A DNA stretch of 64,000 nt from Cellulomonas xiejunii (GTDB taxonomy: Bacteria > Actinomycetota > Actinomycetes > Actinomycetales > Cellulomonadaceae). A program made the position numbers and the translations under genes. Below are positions 25,927 through 35,800 of the stretch, piece by piece. Each line of letters begins with the position of its first letter. Position 1 is the stretch's first letter. Location of the stretch: contig NZ_CP101987.1 of NCBI RefSeq assembly GCF_024508315.1, forward strand, positions 1,116,001-1,180,000. Direction: 5' to 3'. Below the pieces are notes generated by a model. The model was given only the letters and a program-made list of their open reading frames with translations. It searched no databases and was not told the DNA's origin.

Positions 25927-27135
25927 TCAGGCGAACGCGCGCCGCAGCCGCGTGACGGCGTCCTCGAGGACGTCCTGGCGCTTGACGAACGTGAAGCGCA
26001 CCCAGGTGCGCAGCGCGTCGTGCGTGGGGGATCCCTCGCGGGTGAACGCGCTCACCGGGACCCCGACGACGCCCGCCCGTGCCGGCAGCTCGCGGCAGAG
26101 CTCCACGCCGTCGTGCGCACCCAGCGGTGCCGCGTCGGCCAGGACGAAGTACGTGCCGTCGGTGCGGGCGACCTCGAAGCCGGCGTCGCGCAGGCCCGCT
26201 GACAGCAGGTCGCGCCGCTCGGTGAGCGACACCACCAGGCCGTCGACCCAGGCCGCGACCCCGGGGTCCGTCAGCGCGTGCGCCACGGCCGGCTGGAACG
26301 GTGCCCCCGACACGTACGTGAGGAACTGCTTCACCGTCCGCACGGCCGCGACCAGCTCCTGCGGGCCGGTGACCCACCCGATCTTCCAGCCCGTGAAGGA
26401 GAACGTCTTGCCGCTCGACGAGATCGTCAGCGTGCGCCCCGCCATGCCCGGCAGCGTCGCGACGGGCACGTGCTCGACGCCGAACACCAGGTGCTCGTAG
26501 ACCTCGTCGGTGACCACGAGCAGGTCGTGCGCGCGAGCCACGCGCGCGACCGCCTCGAGCTCGTCCCGGCGCAGCACCGCGCCGGTCGGGTTGTGCGGCG
26601 AGTTCAGCAGCAGCATGCGGGTGCGTGGCGTCACCGCGGCCTCGAGCGCGGCGACGTCCAGCCGGAAGCCGTCCGCGGTCGGTCGCAGGGGGGCGGTGGT
26701 GTGCGTCGCGCCCGCCATCGCGACGACGGCGGCGTACGAGTCGTAGTACGGCTCGAGCGTGAGGACCTCGTCGCCCGGGCCCGTGAGCGCGAGCACCGCC
26801 GCGGCGAGCGCCTCCGTCGCACCGGTCGTCACGAGGACCTGGGTGTCGGGGTCCACGTCGAGCCCGTAGCGCGTGCGCTGGTGAGCGGCGATCGCGGCCC
26901 GCAGCGGTGCGGTACCGGGCCCAGGCGGGTACTGGTTGGCGCCCGCGAGGATCGCGTCGACGGCCGCGCGCGCCACCGACGCCGGGCCGTCGACGTCGGG
27001 GAAGCCCTGTCCCAGGTTGAGGGCGCCCGTGCGGGTCGCCAGCGCCGACATCTCGGCGAAGATCGTGGGGCGCGCCGTCCCGTCGGCGTCCAGGAGTCCC
27101 GCCGCTGCTGCCACGTGCTGCCACCTGCTGCTCAC
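25927..27135 (-). CDS. PLP-dependent class I/II aminotransferase
   Basis: 402 aa, fold-type I. Pyridoxal lysine in SSSGKTFSFTGWKIGW near residue 245; substrate segment LNLGQGFPDVDGP near the N-terminus, LLNSPHNPTGAVL and the Asp/Tyr in VVTDEVYEHLVF are all in place. The GQGFPD opening and the overall pattern resemble the YbdL/KAT II-like group that uses methionine, glutamine or kynurenine, but specificity is not decided. GTG at 27135 is 6 nt after TATGCT, so the mRNA is probably leaderless; the longer frame upstream is not used. Confidence 0.9.
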   Translation of the reverse strand: MSSRWQHVAAAAGLLDADGTARPTIFAEMSALATRTGALNLGQGFPDVDGPASVARAAVDAILAGANQYPPGPGTAPLRAAIAAHQRTRYGLDVDPDTQVLVTTGATEALAAAVLALTGPGDEVLTLEPYYDSYAAVVAMAGATHTTAPLRPTADGFRLDVAALEAAVTPRTRMLLLNSPHNPTGAVLRRDELEAVARVARAHDLLVVTDEVYEHLVFGVEHVPVATLPGMAGRTLTISSSGKTFSFTGWKIGWVTGPQELVAAVRTVKQFLTYVSGAPFQPAVAHALTDPGVAAWVDGLVVSLTERRDLLSAGLRDAGFEVARTDGTYFVLADAAPLGAHDGVELCRELPARAGVVGVPVSAFTREGSPTHDALRTWVRFTFVKRQDVLEDAVTRLRRAFA

Positions 27136-27141
27136 GTGGCG

Positions 27142-27147
27142 AGCATA
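27142..27147 (-). promoter_or_regulatory. -10 hexamer (TATGCT) of the aminotransferase gene, leaderless spacing
   Basis: Minus-strand TATGCT with 6 nt (CGCCAC) to the GTG start. Confidence 0.6.
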
Positions 27148-27173
27148 GGGCCGGGCGGCGCGGCCGCCGGGCG

Positions 27174-27299
27174 TCAGAGCAGGCCGGCTGCGGCGAGCAG
27201 GCCGCTGACCACCAGGAGGACGAGCGAGGACCACGCCGCCACGACCCACCACTCGACGCGGTGGCGGCGCACCTCGCGGGTATGCGTGCGGACTGTCAT
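27174..27299 (-). CDS. Possible 41-aa single-pass membrane peptide
   Basis: Small ORF: a basic N-terminus (TVRTHTREVRRHRVEWW) followed by one hydrophobic helix of about 20 residues rich in Val and Leu, ending LLAAAGLL. This positive-inside layout is typical of small membrane proteins. The ATG has GAGG only 2-3 nt upstream, which is poor spacing. It sits just upstream of the aminotransferase promoter on the same strand. No relative is recognised. Confidence 0.4.
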   Translation of the reverse strand: MTVRTHTREVRRHRVEWWVVAAWSSLVLLVVSGLLAAAGLL

Positions 27300-27386
27300 G
27301 TCCTCAAGATCGGCAGGTACGGGTCCCCGGACAACGTTCTGCGGCCGGAGTCGCGGATTTCACCCACGAGATGGTCCGCGACGCCT

Positions 27387-27415
27387 GCCGTGGCGCCCGG
27401 ACGGGACGCCACGGC
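27387..27415 (-). terminator. Stem-loop after the lipoprotein gene
   Basis: GCCGTGGCG and CGCCACGGC pair (9 bp), with CCC/GGG extending the stem inward past one bulged base. It lies about 10 nt past the lipoprotein stop on the minus strand. Confidence 0.6.
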
Positions 27416-27424
27416 GCCCCGGCG

Positions 27425-28003
27425 TCACTTCGTCGCGGCCTCGAGGTCCTGGCCCAGCGTGGCGAGCTGCGTCCCGAGGTTCTGCAACGCGCCCCCGGCC
27501 TCGGCACCGGCCCCGGCAGCGGCGGCGTCGAGCTCGGCCCGCGCGGCGTCGACGTTCGCCCGCGCGTCGGCCAGCGCCTTCGCCGAGGCCTCGGTCCCGT
27601 CGGCCTTCGCCTGTGCCACCGCCTGCTCCGCCTCGTCCACGGCGGCCTGCGCGGAGCTCACGGCGGTCTCGGCGTCACCGCGCGCCTGGTCACCGAGCCC
27701 GGCGACCTCGGCGCGCGCCGCGTCGACACCCGCGCGGGCCTCGTCGGCGTGCGTCTGCGCGTCGGCGAGCGCCTGCTGGATCTTGTCGCCGGCCGCGGTC
27801 AGCTCGTCGGCCGCCCCCTGCGCGGCGCTCGACAGGCCGTCGGCGGCTTCCTGCACGTCGCCGTCGGTGCACGCGGTCAGACCCAGCGCGAGCGCACCCG
27901 CCGCGAGCGCGTGGACCGCACGGTGCCCGCGACGGGACGTCACGGCGCCGGACGGCATGGTGCGGGACAGGGGACGACGGGTGGGGGAGCCGAGCGCGGC
28001 CAC
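27425..28003 (-). CDS. Alanine-rich coiled-coil lipoprotein
   Basis: 192 aa. GTG at 28003 is supported by an excellent AAGGAGGG 5 nt upstream; a later ATG (27958) would shorten the n-region. A basic stretch, a hydrophobic helix and the lipobox LGLTAC give acylation at Cys45, so the protein should be anchored outside the membrane. The mature part is almost wholly Ala, Asp, Glu, Gln and Lys in heptad-like order, predicting a long alpha-helix or coiled coil. Low-complexity sequence prevents family assignment. A periplasm-side spacer or wall-binding role is only a guess. Confidence 0.75.
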   Translation of the reverse strand: MAALGSPTRRPLSRTMPSGAVTSRRGHRAVHALAAGALALGLTACTDGDVQEAADGLSSAAQGAADELTAAGDKIQQALADAQTHADEARAGVDAARAEVAGLGDQARGDAETAVSSAQAAVDEAEQAVAQAKADGTEASAKALADARANVDAARAELDAAAAGAGAEAGGALQNLGTQLATLGQDLEAATK

Positions 28004-28131
28004 GGGGACCCTCCTTCGGTTCGGGTACCCGGCCGGGGGTGGCCGGGGGCGCCCAGTTTGCCCCGGCATGGTCCCGTGCGCGCGTCGGGGAGCCGTCCTC
28101 GCGACGCGCGCACGGGACCCCCGCACACAGC

Positions 28132-28167
28132 GACGCCCCCGCCCGGCAGAGCCGGGGCGGGGGCGTC
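28132..28167 (-). terminator. Strong GC stem-loop after adhE
   Basis: GACGCCCCCGCCCGGC, loop AGA, then GCCGGGGCGGGGGCGTC: 16 paired bases with one bulge. It is about 60 nt past the adhE stop on the minus strand and before the lipoprotein gene. Confidence 0.75.
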
Positions 28168-28226
28168 GAAGCGCTCGCGGGGGTGCCGCCCGCGTGGGGC
28201 GAGGCGGCGGACCGTCGGGGAGGCGG

Positions 28227-30992
28227 TCAGGCCCCCGCTCGCTCGCGGCGGTTACGGACGTCCTCCAGCGACGTGCCGTAGTAGGCCGCAGTCATGATGT
28301 CCTTCATGTCGCCGATCATCGGCATGCGCGGGTTCGCCGGTGCGCACTGGTCCTCGTAGGCGCCCATCGCGACCTCGTCGAGGCGGCTGATGAACTCGTG
28401 CTCGTCGACGCCCTGCGCCGCGAAGGACTGCGGGATGCCGACCTTCGCACGCAGCGCCTCGACGGCCAGCGCGTAGGACTCGACGCCCTCCTCGGGGGTC
28501 GACGCCGGCAGGCCGAGCATGGCGGCGATCTGCTGGAACCGCTCCGGGGCCACGTAGGACTCGTACTTCGGCCAGCTGGTGAGCTTGGTCGGGACGGTGC
28601 CGTTGTAGCGGATGACGTGCGGCAGCAGCGTGGCGTTCGTGCGCCCGTGCACCAGGTGGTACGTCGAGCCGATCACGTGCGCCATGGCGTGCACGATCCC
28701 GAGGAACGCGTTGCCGAACGCCATGCCGGCGATCGTGCCCGCGTTGTGCATCTTCTCCCGTGCGTCCTGCGTGACCGGGTCGGCCGGGTCGCCGTTCACC
28801 GACTGCGCGAGGTTGTCGAAGATGAGGCGGATCGCCTGCAGCGCCATGCCGTCGGTGAAGTCGTTCGCGTAGACCGCGACGAACGCCTCGGTCGCGTGCG
28901 TCAGGGCGTCGAACCCGGAGTCCGCCGCCAGCGAGCGCGGCATCTTGTGCGTCAGCACCGGGTCGATGATCGCGACGGTGGGCGTCAGCGCGTAGTCGGC
29001 CAGCGGGTACTTCTTGCCCGACTCGGGGTCGGAGATGACCGCGAACGGGGTGACCTCCGCGCCGGTGCCCGACGTGGTCGGGATGCAGACGAGCTTGGCC
29101 AGGTCGCCCAGCACGGGGAACTTGAACGCGCGCTTGCGGACGTCGAAGAACTTCTGCTTGAGGTCCGAGAACACGATCTCGGGGTGCTCGTAGAGCAGCC
29201 ACATGACCTTCGCGGCGTCCATGGGCGAGCCGCCACCCAGGGCGATGATCGTGTCGGGGCGGAAGTGCCGCATGTTCGCGGCGCCCTTCTGCACCGTGCG
29301 CACGGACGGCTCCGGCTCGACCTCGTCGATGATCTGCACGGCGACGTTGTTGGAGCGCCGGCGCAGGACGTCGAGGACCTTGTCGACGAACCCGAGGTTC
29401 GTCATGGTCGTGTCGGTGACGATCGTGACGCGCTCGATGTCCGCCATGTCCGCGAGGTAGCGGATCGCGTTGGGCTCGAAGTACGTCTTGGCGGGGACCT
29501 TGAACCACTGCAAGTTGTTGTTCCTCCGGCCCACGCGCTTGACGTTGATCAGGTTGACCGCCGACACGTTGTTCGACACCGAGTTGTGGCCGTAGGAGCC
29601 GCAGCCGAGCGTCAGCGACGGGATGAAGGCGTTGTAGATGTCACCGATGCCGCCGAGCGACGACGGTGCGTTGCAGATGACGCGGATCGCCTTGACGCGC
29701 TTGCCGAACTCGACCGTGAGGGCGTCGTCCTGCGTGTGGATCGCGGCGGAGTGACCCAGGCCGTCGAACTCGACCATCTGCTCGGCGAGCGCGATGCCCT
29801 CCTCGGTGGAGGACGCGCGCAGCACCGCCAGGACGGGGCACAGCTTCTCGCGGGTCAGGGGCTCGGCGGGGCCGACCTCGGAGACCTCGGCCAGGATGAT
29901 CGAGGTGTCGCCCGGGACCGTGAAGCCGGCCTGCTCGGCGATCCACACCGGGGACTTGCCGACGACGGCGGGGTTGAGCTTCGCGCCGCCGCAGTTCTCG
30001 CCGCCGGCCTCGACGCCGAAGATGAACTGCTCGAGCTTGGCCTTCTCCGCCGGGGTGACGCGGTAGGCGTGCAGGCGGGAGAACTCGGCCATCGCGGCGT
30101 CGTAGATCTCCTCGTCGAGGATCGCGGCCTGCTCCGAGGCGCAGATGACGCCGTTGTCGAAGGCCTTGCTCAGGACGATGTCGTTGATCGCCCGGGCGAG
30201 CTTCGCGCTCTTCTCCACGTACGCCGGGACGTTGCCGGCGCCGACGCCGAGGGCGGGCTTGCCGCACGAGTACGCGGCCTTCACCATCGCGTTGCCGCCG
30301 GTGGCGAGGATCGTCGCGACACCCGGGTGGTTCATGAGGGCGCCGGTCGCGGCGAGCGACGGGACCTCGACCCACTGGATGCAGTGCTCGGGGGCACCCG
30401 CGGCCACGGCCGCGTCGCGCACGATCCGGGCGGCGGCCACCGAGGAGCGCTGGGCGTTCGGGTGGAACGCGAAGATGATCGGGTTGCGGGTCTTCAGCGA
30501 GATCAGCGACTTGAAGATGGCGGTCGAGGTCGGGTTGGTCACCGGGGTGATGCCGGCGATGACCCCGACGGGCTCGGCGATCTCCGTGATCCCGTTGAGC
30601 TCGTCGACGTTGATGACGCCGACCGTCTTGAGGTTCGCCATCGAGTTGGTGACGTGCTCGCACGCGAAGATGTTCTTCACGGCCTTGTCCTCGAAGACGC
30701 CGCGCCCGGTCTCCTCGACCGCGAGCTTGGCGAGCTGGCCGTGCTGGTCGAGCGCGGCGACGGCGCCCTTCTTGACGAAGCGGTCGACGTCCTCCTGGGT
30801 CATCGACTCGAACTCGGCGAGCGCCTTGGTGGCCTTCGCGACGAGCTCGTCGATGGCCTGCGCGACCACGTCGACCTCGGTGACGCCGAGGGCCGCGCCT
30901 GCGGGCTGCGCTGGGGCGGTGACCGAGGGTGCCTCGGCCGGCGCGTCGGCGAGGACCTTCGCGCGAGTGCTCTTCTTGGTGGTCTCGGACAC
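28227..30992 (-). CDS. adhE: Bifunctional acetaldehyde-CoA / alcohol dehydrogenase
   Basis: 921 aa. Reduces acetyl-CoA to acetaldehyde and then ethanol with two NADH, the main ethanol route in anaerobic growth. GTG at 30992 follows GGGGAG at 7 nt; the 59-codon upstream extension is rejected. The aldehyde dehydrogenase half has the catalytic Cys284 in NGVICASEQ. The iron-type alcohol dehydrogenase half has GGGSPMDAAK for NAD and the metal histidines in HAMAHVIGSTYH-LVHGRTNA. An Ala/Pro-rich N-terminal 35 residues precede the usual start. Acetaldehyde from deoC could also enter here. No clear Rex operator was found upstream. Confidence 0.96.
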   Translation of the reverse strand: MSETTKKSTRAKVLADAPAEAPSVTAPAQPAGAALGVTEVDVVAQAIDELVAKATKALAEFESMTQEDVDRFVKKGAVAALDQHGQLAKLAVEETGRGVFEDKAVKNIFACEHVTNSMANLKTVGVINVDELNGITEIAEPVGVIAGITPVTNPTSTAIFKSLISLKTRNPIIFAFHPNAQRSSVAAARIVRDAAVAAGAPEHCIQWVEVPSLAATGALMNHPGVATILATGGNAMVKAAYSCGKPALGVGAGNVPAYVEKSAKLARAINDIVLSKAFDNGVICASEQAAILDEEIYDAAMAEFSRLHAYRVTPAEKAKLEQFIFGVEAGGENCGGAKLNPAVVGKSPVWIAEQAGFTVPGDTSIILAEVSEVGPAEPLTREKLCPVLAVLRASSTEEGIALAEQMVEFDGLGHSAAIHTQDDALTVEFGKRVKAIRVICNAPSSLGGIGDIYNAFIPSLTLGCGSYGHNSVSNNVSAVNLINVKRVGRRNNNLQWFKVPAKTYFEPNAIRYLADMADIERVTIVTDTTMTNLGFVDKVLDVLRRRSNNVAVQIIDEVEPEPSVRTVQKGAANMRHFRPDTIIALGGGSPMDAAKVMWLLYEHPEIVFSDLKQKFFDVRKRAFKFPVLGDLAKLVCIPTTSGTGAEVTPFAVISDPESGKKYPLADYALTPTVAIIDPVLTHKMPRSLAADSGFDALTHATEAFVAVYANDFTDGMALQAIRLIFDNLAQSVNGDPADPVTQDAREKMHNAGTIAGMAFGNAFLGIVHAMAHVIGSTYHLVHGRTNATLLPHVIRYNGTVPTKLTSWPKYESYVAPERFQQIAAMLGLPASTPEEGVESYALAVEALRAKVGIPQSFAAQGVDEHEFISRLDEVAMGAYEDQCAPANPRMPMIGDMKDIMTAAYYGTSLEDVRNRRERAGA

Positions 30993-31190
30993 CTTCGACT
31001 CCCCGGATAGTGGTGAGAGGGGGACGGACGCTGGAGGTCCGTCGCTGGTATCGACGGTAGGTTGGGGGGGTCCCAGAAAGATGGGATGAAAGTCCCCGCG
31101 GTGTGAGCAGGGTCTCGCTGCGAGGCTCGGTGGACGGGTGCGACGGGACCTGGGTCCCGCCGGGTGCACCCGGTCGCGACCGGCGGGGGC

Positions 31191-32423
31191 CTAGGCCAGG
31201 CCCGTCCCGGCGGCCGCGTCGCGCCGGGCGAGGATCTGCACCCACGCCTCGGCGGACGCGTGCATCGGCCCGCCTCCCGCCGCGATCTGCTCGAGGCGGT
31301 GGCGCCCTGCTTCCGCGCCCAGGACCGCGAGCGCGTAGGCCGCGAGGAACTCGGTCAGGGGCTCGCCGTCGAGGTGCGGCTGGAGCACGTCGACGTGCCC
31401 GGCGTCGCCGTGGAGCGCGAGCACCTGGATCGCGGCGTTCACCTCGTCCCGTGTCGCGATCGGTGCGCCGGGACGCAGCCGCTCGACCGCGAGCGACGTG
31501 CCGCGCGGGTCGCCCAGCGCCGCGAGCTGCGTGACGCAGCCCCAGTCCGCCAGCGCGTCCCGCGCGCGGTCGCTGCCCGCGAGCAGGAGGGCCTGCGGGG
31601 CTCCCTGCGGCCGTACCCGGACGAGCGCGTCGACGGCCTCGTCGGTCCCGATGCGACCGAGCGCGTGCACGGCGTGGGCGGCCCAGCCGGCCCGGTCGGC
31701 GAGCAGCCCGGCCAGGACGTCCACGGCGTCGGGGGCCGTCACGCGCGCGAGCCGTCGCACCGCCCGGTGCTCACCCCGCTTCGCGCGCTCGATCACCGCG
31801 AGCGTCTCGGCGACGGTCGTGACCGGCTCGCGGATCTCCACCTCGTGCGCGAGGAACGAGCGGAACGACACGAAGACCTGCGACGTCTCCTTGGCGATGT
31901 GCCAGACCTGCCACTCCTGCTCGCCGTCGACCGGCACGAGGCACGTCGTGCCGGGCCGGTGGTCGACGGCGATGACCAGACCCGACGCGAACGGGGTCCA
32001 CGGCCACGCGTCCTGGCCGTCGACGACCACGGGGTCCGGCTCGTCGTCGTCCTGCGCGCACAGCGACGCCATGAACGGGTCGACGTCCCGCAGCCACCTC
32101 AGGTCGGCGACGGGCAGGAGCACGACACCGACCACGTCGGACTCGGCGGGCGGCTGCTCGGGCCCGCCGTGCGGGTAGACCAGGTGGACACCGTTCAGGT
32201 CGGCGTACGCGCCGTCGCTGAGCAGCAGGAACTCGCGGTACGACGGCGGCAGTCGCCGCCCGATCCTGCGCTCGGTGGCCGCGACCTGGTCCTCGGTCGC
32301 GGGCGGACGCAGCACCGAGCCGGTGTCGCGCACCGCACGCGTCGGCCTGTCGCCGGGTCCGACGTCGGCCAGCAGGAGCTCGTTCCAGCGGGCGGCGAGA
32401 TCGCGCACCGTCGAGATCGTCAC
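31191..32423 (-). CDS. SMI1/KNR4 domain protein with C-terminal HEAT-like repeats
   Basis: 410 aa, no signal. Residues about 40-190 fit the SMI1/KNR4 (SUKH) fold: PPATEDQVAATERRIGRRLPPSYREFLLLSDGA is the family opening (given here as motif order ATE-x-x-x-GRRLPPSYREFL-x-x-SDG), followed by the acidic DDDEPDPVVVDGQ and WPWTPFASGLVIAVD strands. Residues about 215-400 are short alpha-hairpins resembling HEAT repeats (DAVDVLAGLLADRAGWAAHAV region). SUKH proteins are frequent immunity proteins against polymorphic toxins. Here the gene is divergent from the giant RHS gene, so such a role is possible but not shown. GTG at 32423 chosen; a second GTG at 32408 is possible. Confidence 0.75.
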   Translation of the reverse strand: MTISTVRDLAARWNELLLADVGPGDRPTRAVRDTGSVLRPPATEDQVAATERRIGRRLPPSYREFLLLSDGAYADLNGVHLVYPHGGPEQPPAESDVVGVVLLPVADLRWLRDVDPFMASLCAQDDDEPDPVVVDGQDAWPWTPFASGLVIAVDHRPGTTCLVPVDGEQEWQVWHIAKETSQVFVSFRSFLAHEVEIREPVTTVAETLAVIERAKRGEHRAVRRLARVTAPDAVDVLAGLLADRAGWAAHAVHALGRIGTDEAVDALVRVRPQGAPQALLLAGSDRARDALADWGCVTQLAALGDPRGTSLAVERLRPGAPIATRDEVNAAIQVLALHGDAGHVDVLQPHLDGEPLTEFLAAYALAVLGAEAGRHRLEQIAAGGGPMHASAEAWVQILARRDAAAGTGLA

Positions 32424-32831
32424 CGGTGCATGGTCCCGTCGCCGCCGAGCCGTCGGCGACCGCTGACCGGGCGAACCGTGCGTTGTGGGGATGCCGCCTC
32501 TGCCGTTCGGTGCGGTCGATCGAGGTACCGCGTCGACGCGTCGAGCACCGGCGTCTCCGCGTGGGTGGCGGTACGGGGATGGGCCGCGCGATCGCGCGAC
32601 GGTTCCTCGCGCACGGGGCGAACTGGCGCGGCGGGAAGGGTCGAACCTCGTCCCGTTCGCACGATCGGGTGATAAAGCCGCGTAACGGAAACGTGGGCAC
32701 GAAACACCCACGGGAGTCCTCCGCGTGTCGCTACGTTCCCCCCAGCCGTCGTTGACGACGGCCCCGGGCAAGCGGCTCACCGGCCGCCCCGGCGAGACGG
32801 GCGCGCGGTCGCGTCCGTGCAAGGGGGCGTC
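32424..32831. other. 408-nt divergent intergenic region before the RHS gene
   Basis: No gene is supported here. It must hold the promoters for the SMI1/KNR4 gene (leftward) and the RHS gene (rightward). The part 32660-32760 is noticeably richer in A and T than the flanks. An inverted repeat, CGTGGG (32692-32697) and CCCACG (32707-32712), could be an operator. AAGGGGG at 32821 is the ribosome binding site of the RHS gene. Confidence 0.5.
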
Positions 32832-35800
32832 GTGAACGTGCTCGTCCGTGGTGTCCGCTGCGCGCGCGCAGCACTCGTCGCATCGGCTGTCGCGGTCAGC
32901 CTCGTCGTCGTCGGCACCGTGCCCGCGCACGCCGAGCAGTCCCGCGCAGGGGCGTCGACGGCTCCGCGCACCGCGGAGCCCGTTGAGCTCCCCCCGCTGG
33001 ACTCGGCGGCGCCCGAGGTGGTGTCCGCCCCGGTCGAGGTGGGGGAGCAGGTCCCGCCGGTGCCGGCGCCGCGGGCGTCCCGCCTCGACGAGGGCGAGGT
33101 CGACGTCGAGGGGTTCGACCAGGACGCGTCGATCGTTGTCGAGGAGACCGAGGACCGAACCGTCTACGCGAACCCCGACGGGACCTTCACGACCGAGCTG
33201 ACCCCGGAGCCGTCGAAGGTCGAGCGGGCGGACGGCGCCTGGGTCGAGGTCGACACCACGGTCACCGCCGACGGTGCCGGCGGGCGTGCGCGGAACCACC
33301 CGCTCTCGCCCCGGTTCGCCGCGAAGGGCGGCTCCGACGAGCTGCTGCAGCTATCGCGCGGCGACGTCGACGTGAGCATCACCCTGCTCGGCGCGCGCAA
33401 CAAGCCCCTCAAGCGCAAGGGCGCCACGGCACGGTACGAGGACGTGCTGCCGGGCGCCGACCTCGAGTACGAGGTGACTCCCGGCTCCGTCAAGGAGTCC
33501 GTCGTGCTGCACGAGCCGCCCACCTCGGAGCCCGTCTACCGCTGGCGGATCAGCGGTGACGGATTCGACCTCCGGGAGGGGCGGTCCGGCTCGTTCGAGC
33601 TGGTCGACGATGCCGGTGATGTCGCGATGTCCATCCCGCCCGCGCTGGTCGTCGACTCCTCTGGTCGGGAGGGCCGCTCGGAGGACGCGATGGTCAACGC
33701 GCCGATGACGGTGGCGAAGGACCGCAAGGGCTGGGTGCTCACCGTCCGGCCCGACCTCGAGTGGCTCACCGACCCCGACCGCGTGTACCCGGTGTCCGTC
33801 GACCCGACCGTCGGCCTCGGTCAGGTCAACGTGTGGTCCTACCGCTCGGACGGCGTGGTCACGACGGACGGCAAGCTGCGGGTCGGCAACTCCCGTGCTG
33901 ACAACCGCGCGACGCACTGGCGCACCGTCTTCCACTACGACTACGAGCAGTTCTTCGGCAAGCAGGTCCTTGACGCGTACATGCACGTCGTCGTCGAGAG
34001 CGGCACCGCCAACGGCCACATCGCCCAGACGGGGTGGGCGAACTGCTTCGGGTACCACTGCCAGGGCAACGCGCACGCCCAGACGATCATCGGCGGCGAC
34101 GGCATCTACGACAGCGACGCGCTCTCGTCGGCCTACGCGGGCTGGGTGAACGGGGGGACCGCGGGAGCGTACGTCTACGTCTCCGGTGACGAGCAGCCCA
34201 GCGTCTACACGTACAAGAACATGCGCAGCGCGCTCTACATCACCACGGTCGACTTCCCCTCCGCGACGCAGTCCGCGCCGGCCAACGGCGCACGCGTCTC
34301 CGCGACGCCCACGCTCTCGGCCTCGTTCGCCGATCCCGCCGGATCGGGCGGGATCGCGCGCTACTTCCGCATCGGGACGACGTCGAACCCGGACGCGAGC
34401 CCCGTCTACAACAGCGGCTGGATCTCCCAGGACTCCGTCGTCGTGCCGGCGGGTGTCCTCGAGGAGGGCAGGACCTACTACTGGAAGGCGTTCGTCTACA
34501 ACGCCTACAACGGTCTGTTCGGGGTCTCGAGCCAGCGGGCGTCTGGCGTGAGGTCGTTCACGACGAACACCGTGCCGAAGGTCGACCGGACCGCCGTGAC
34601 CTTCGACGGCGCGCGACCACCTGCCTCCGGGACGCAGACGATCGTCACGACGTCACCGACGATCTCCTGGCCTGCCGTCGCGCCGGACGCGGACGGCGCG
34701 ATCCAGTACCAGGTGCGGATCGCGTCGGGCTCCGACGCTCGCACCGGGACGGTCCTTACGTCGGGGTGGCAGTCGGGGACCACGTACCAGGTCCCCGAAG
34801 GGAGCCTGCGTGACGGCGGCGTCTACGGGTGGACCGTCGAGACCCGGGACCCGATCGGGTCGGGTCGTGACGTGTGGACCGCGTCGTTCAAGGTCGACCG
34901 TCGGCTGGCCGAGTCCGGGCCGGCGCCCGTCGAGCAGGTCGGGCCGGTGACGGTCAACCTTGCCAACGGCAACGTCGGTCTGAGGTTCTCCTCGCCGACG
35001 GTCGAGACCGTCGGCGGGCCGATGGGCCTGACCTTCTCGTACAACTCGCAGGCGGCGCGTACCAAGGGTCTGCTCGGGCGCTACTACGCGACGACGACGG
35101 CCGCGAAGGCCTTCGCGTTCACCGGCGAACCTGTGATGACACGCACCGACCCGCAGGTGAGCTTCGCATGGGAGCTCGGGTCTCCTGCGCCTGCCGTTCC
35201 GGTCGACAGGTTCGCCGCGCGGTGGACCGGCTTCTTCACCCCGCCCACGGCGGGGAGCTGGACGTTCGGCGTCGTGCAGGACGACGGGGCGAGGGTCGCT
35301 GTCGGCGGCACGACCGTGCTCGACCGTTGGTCCGACCAGGCAGGCGGGGTCAACTGGGGGACCGCGGCGACGGTCAATGGCCCGACCTCGATCCGCGTCG
35401 ACTACTACGAGGAGTCGGGCGGCGCGACGTTCCAGCTCTGGGCCAAGGGGCCTGGCTACCCCAACGGGATCATCGTCCCCGCTGCGTGGCTGTCGCCGAC
35501 CTTCGAGACCCTCCCGGCGGGGTGGGTCGCGTCCGCGGCGCTCGCGGGCGACGACCCGCAGTACGTCAGCGCCGTCGTCGAGACGAACGCGGTCGTCCTC
35601 ACCGACGTCACGGGCACCGCGCACACGTACACGAGGAAGTCGGCCGGCGGGTACGAGGCGCCCGCCGGTGAGTACGGCGTCATGGGACTGTCCGCGACCG
35701 GGCAGGTGAACCTCACGGACGAGGACGGCACCGTCTACGTCTTCGGAGCCAACGGGCGCCTGGAGGCGGCCACGCCGCCGCAGGACGCGAAGACACCGGC

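Noticed and set aside
31000-31160. Rex (redox) operator upstream of adhE
   Set aside because: No TGTGAAN6TTCACA-like palindrome could be found by eye.
28227-31169. 980-aa version of AdhE
   Set aside because: The added 59 residues are unlike the family and have no ribosome site, while GTG 30992 has a good one.
32640-32830. Riboswitch or c-di-AMP (ydaO) element before the RHS gene
   Set aside because: Short stems exist but the conserved blocks of known riboswitches are absent.
31191-33299. 702-aa minus-strand frame continuing through the RHS gene start
   Set aside because: Only the part below 32423 has protein character (SMI1/KNR4 and HEAT); the rest is high-GC shadow of the RHS gene.
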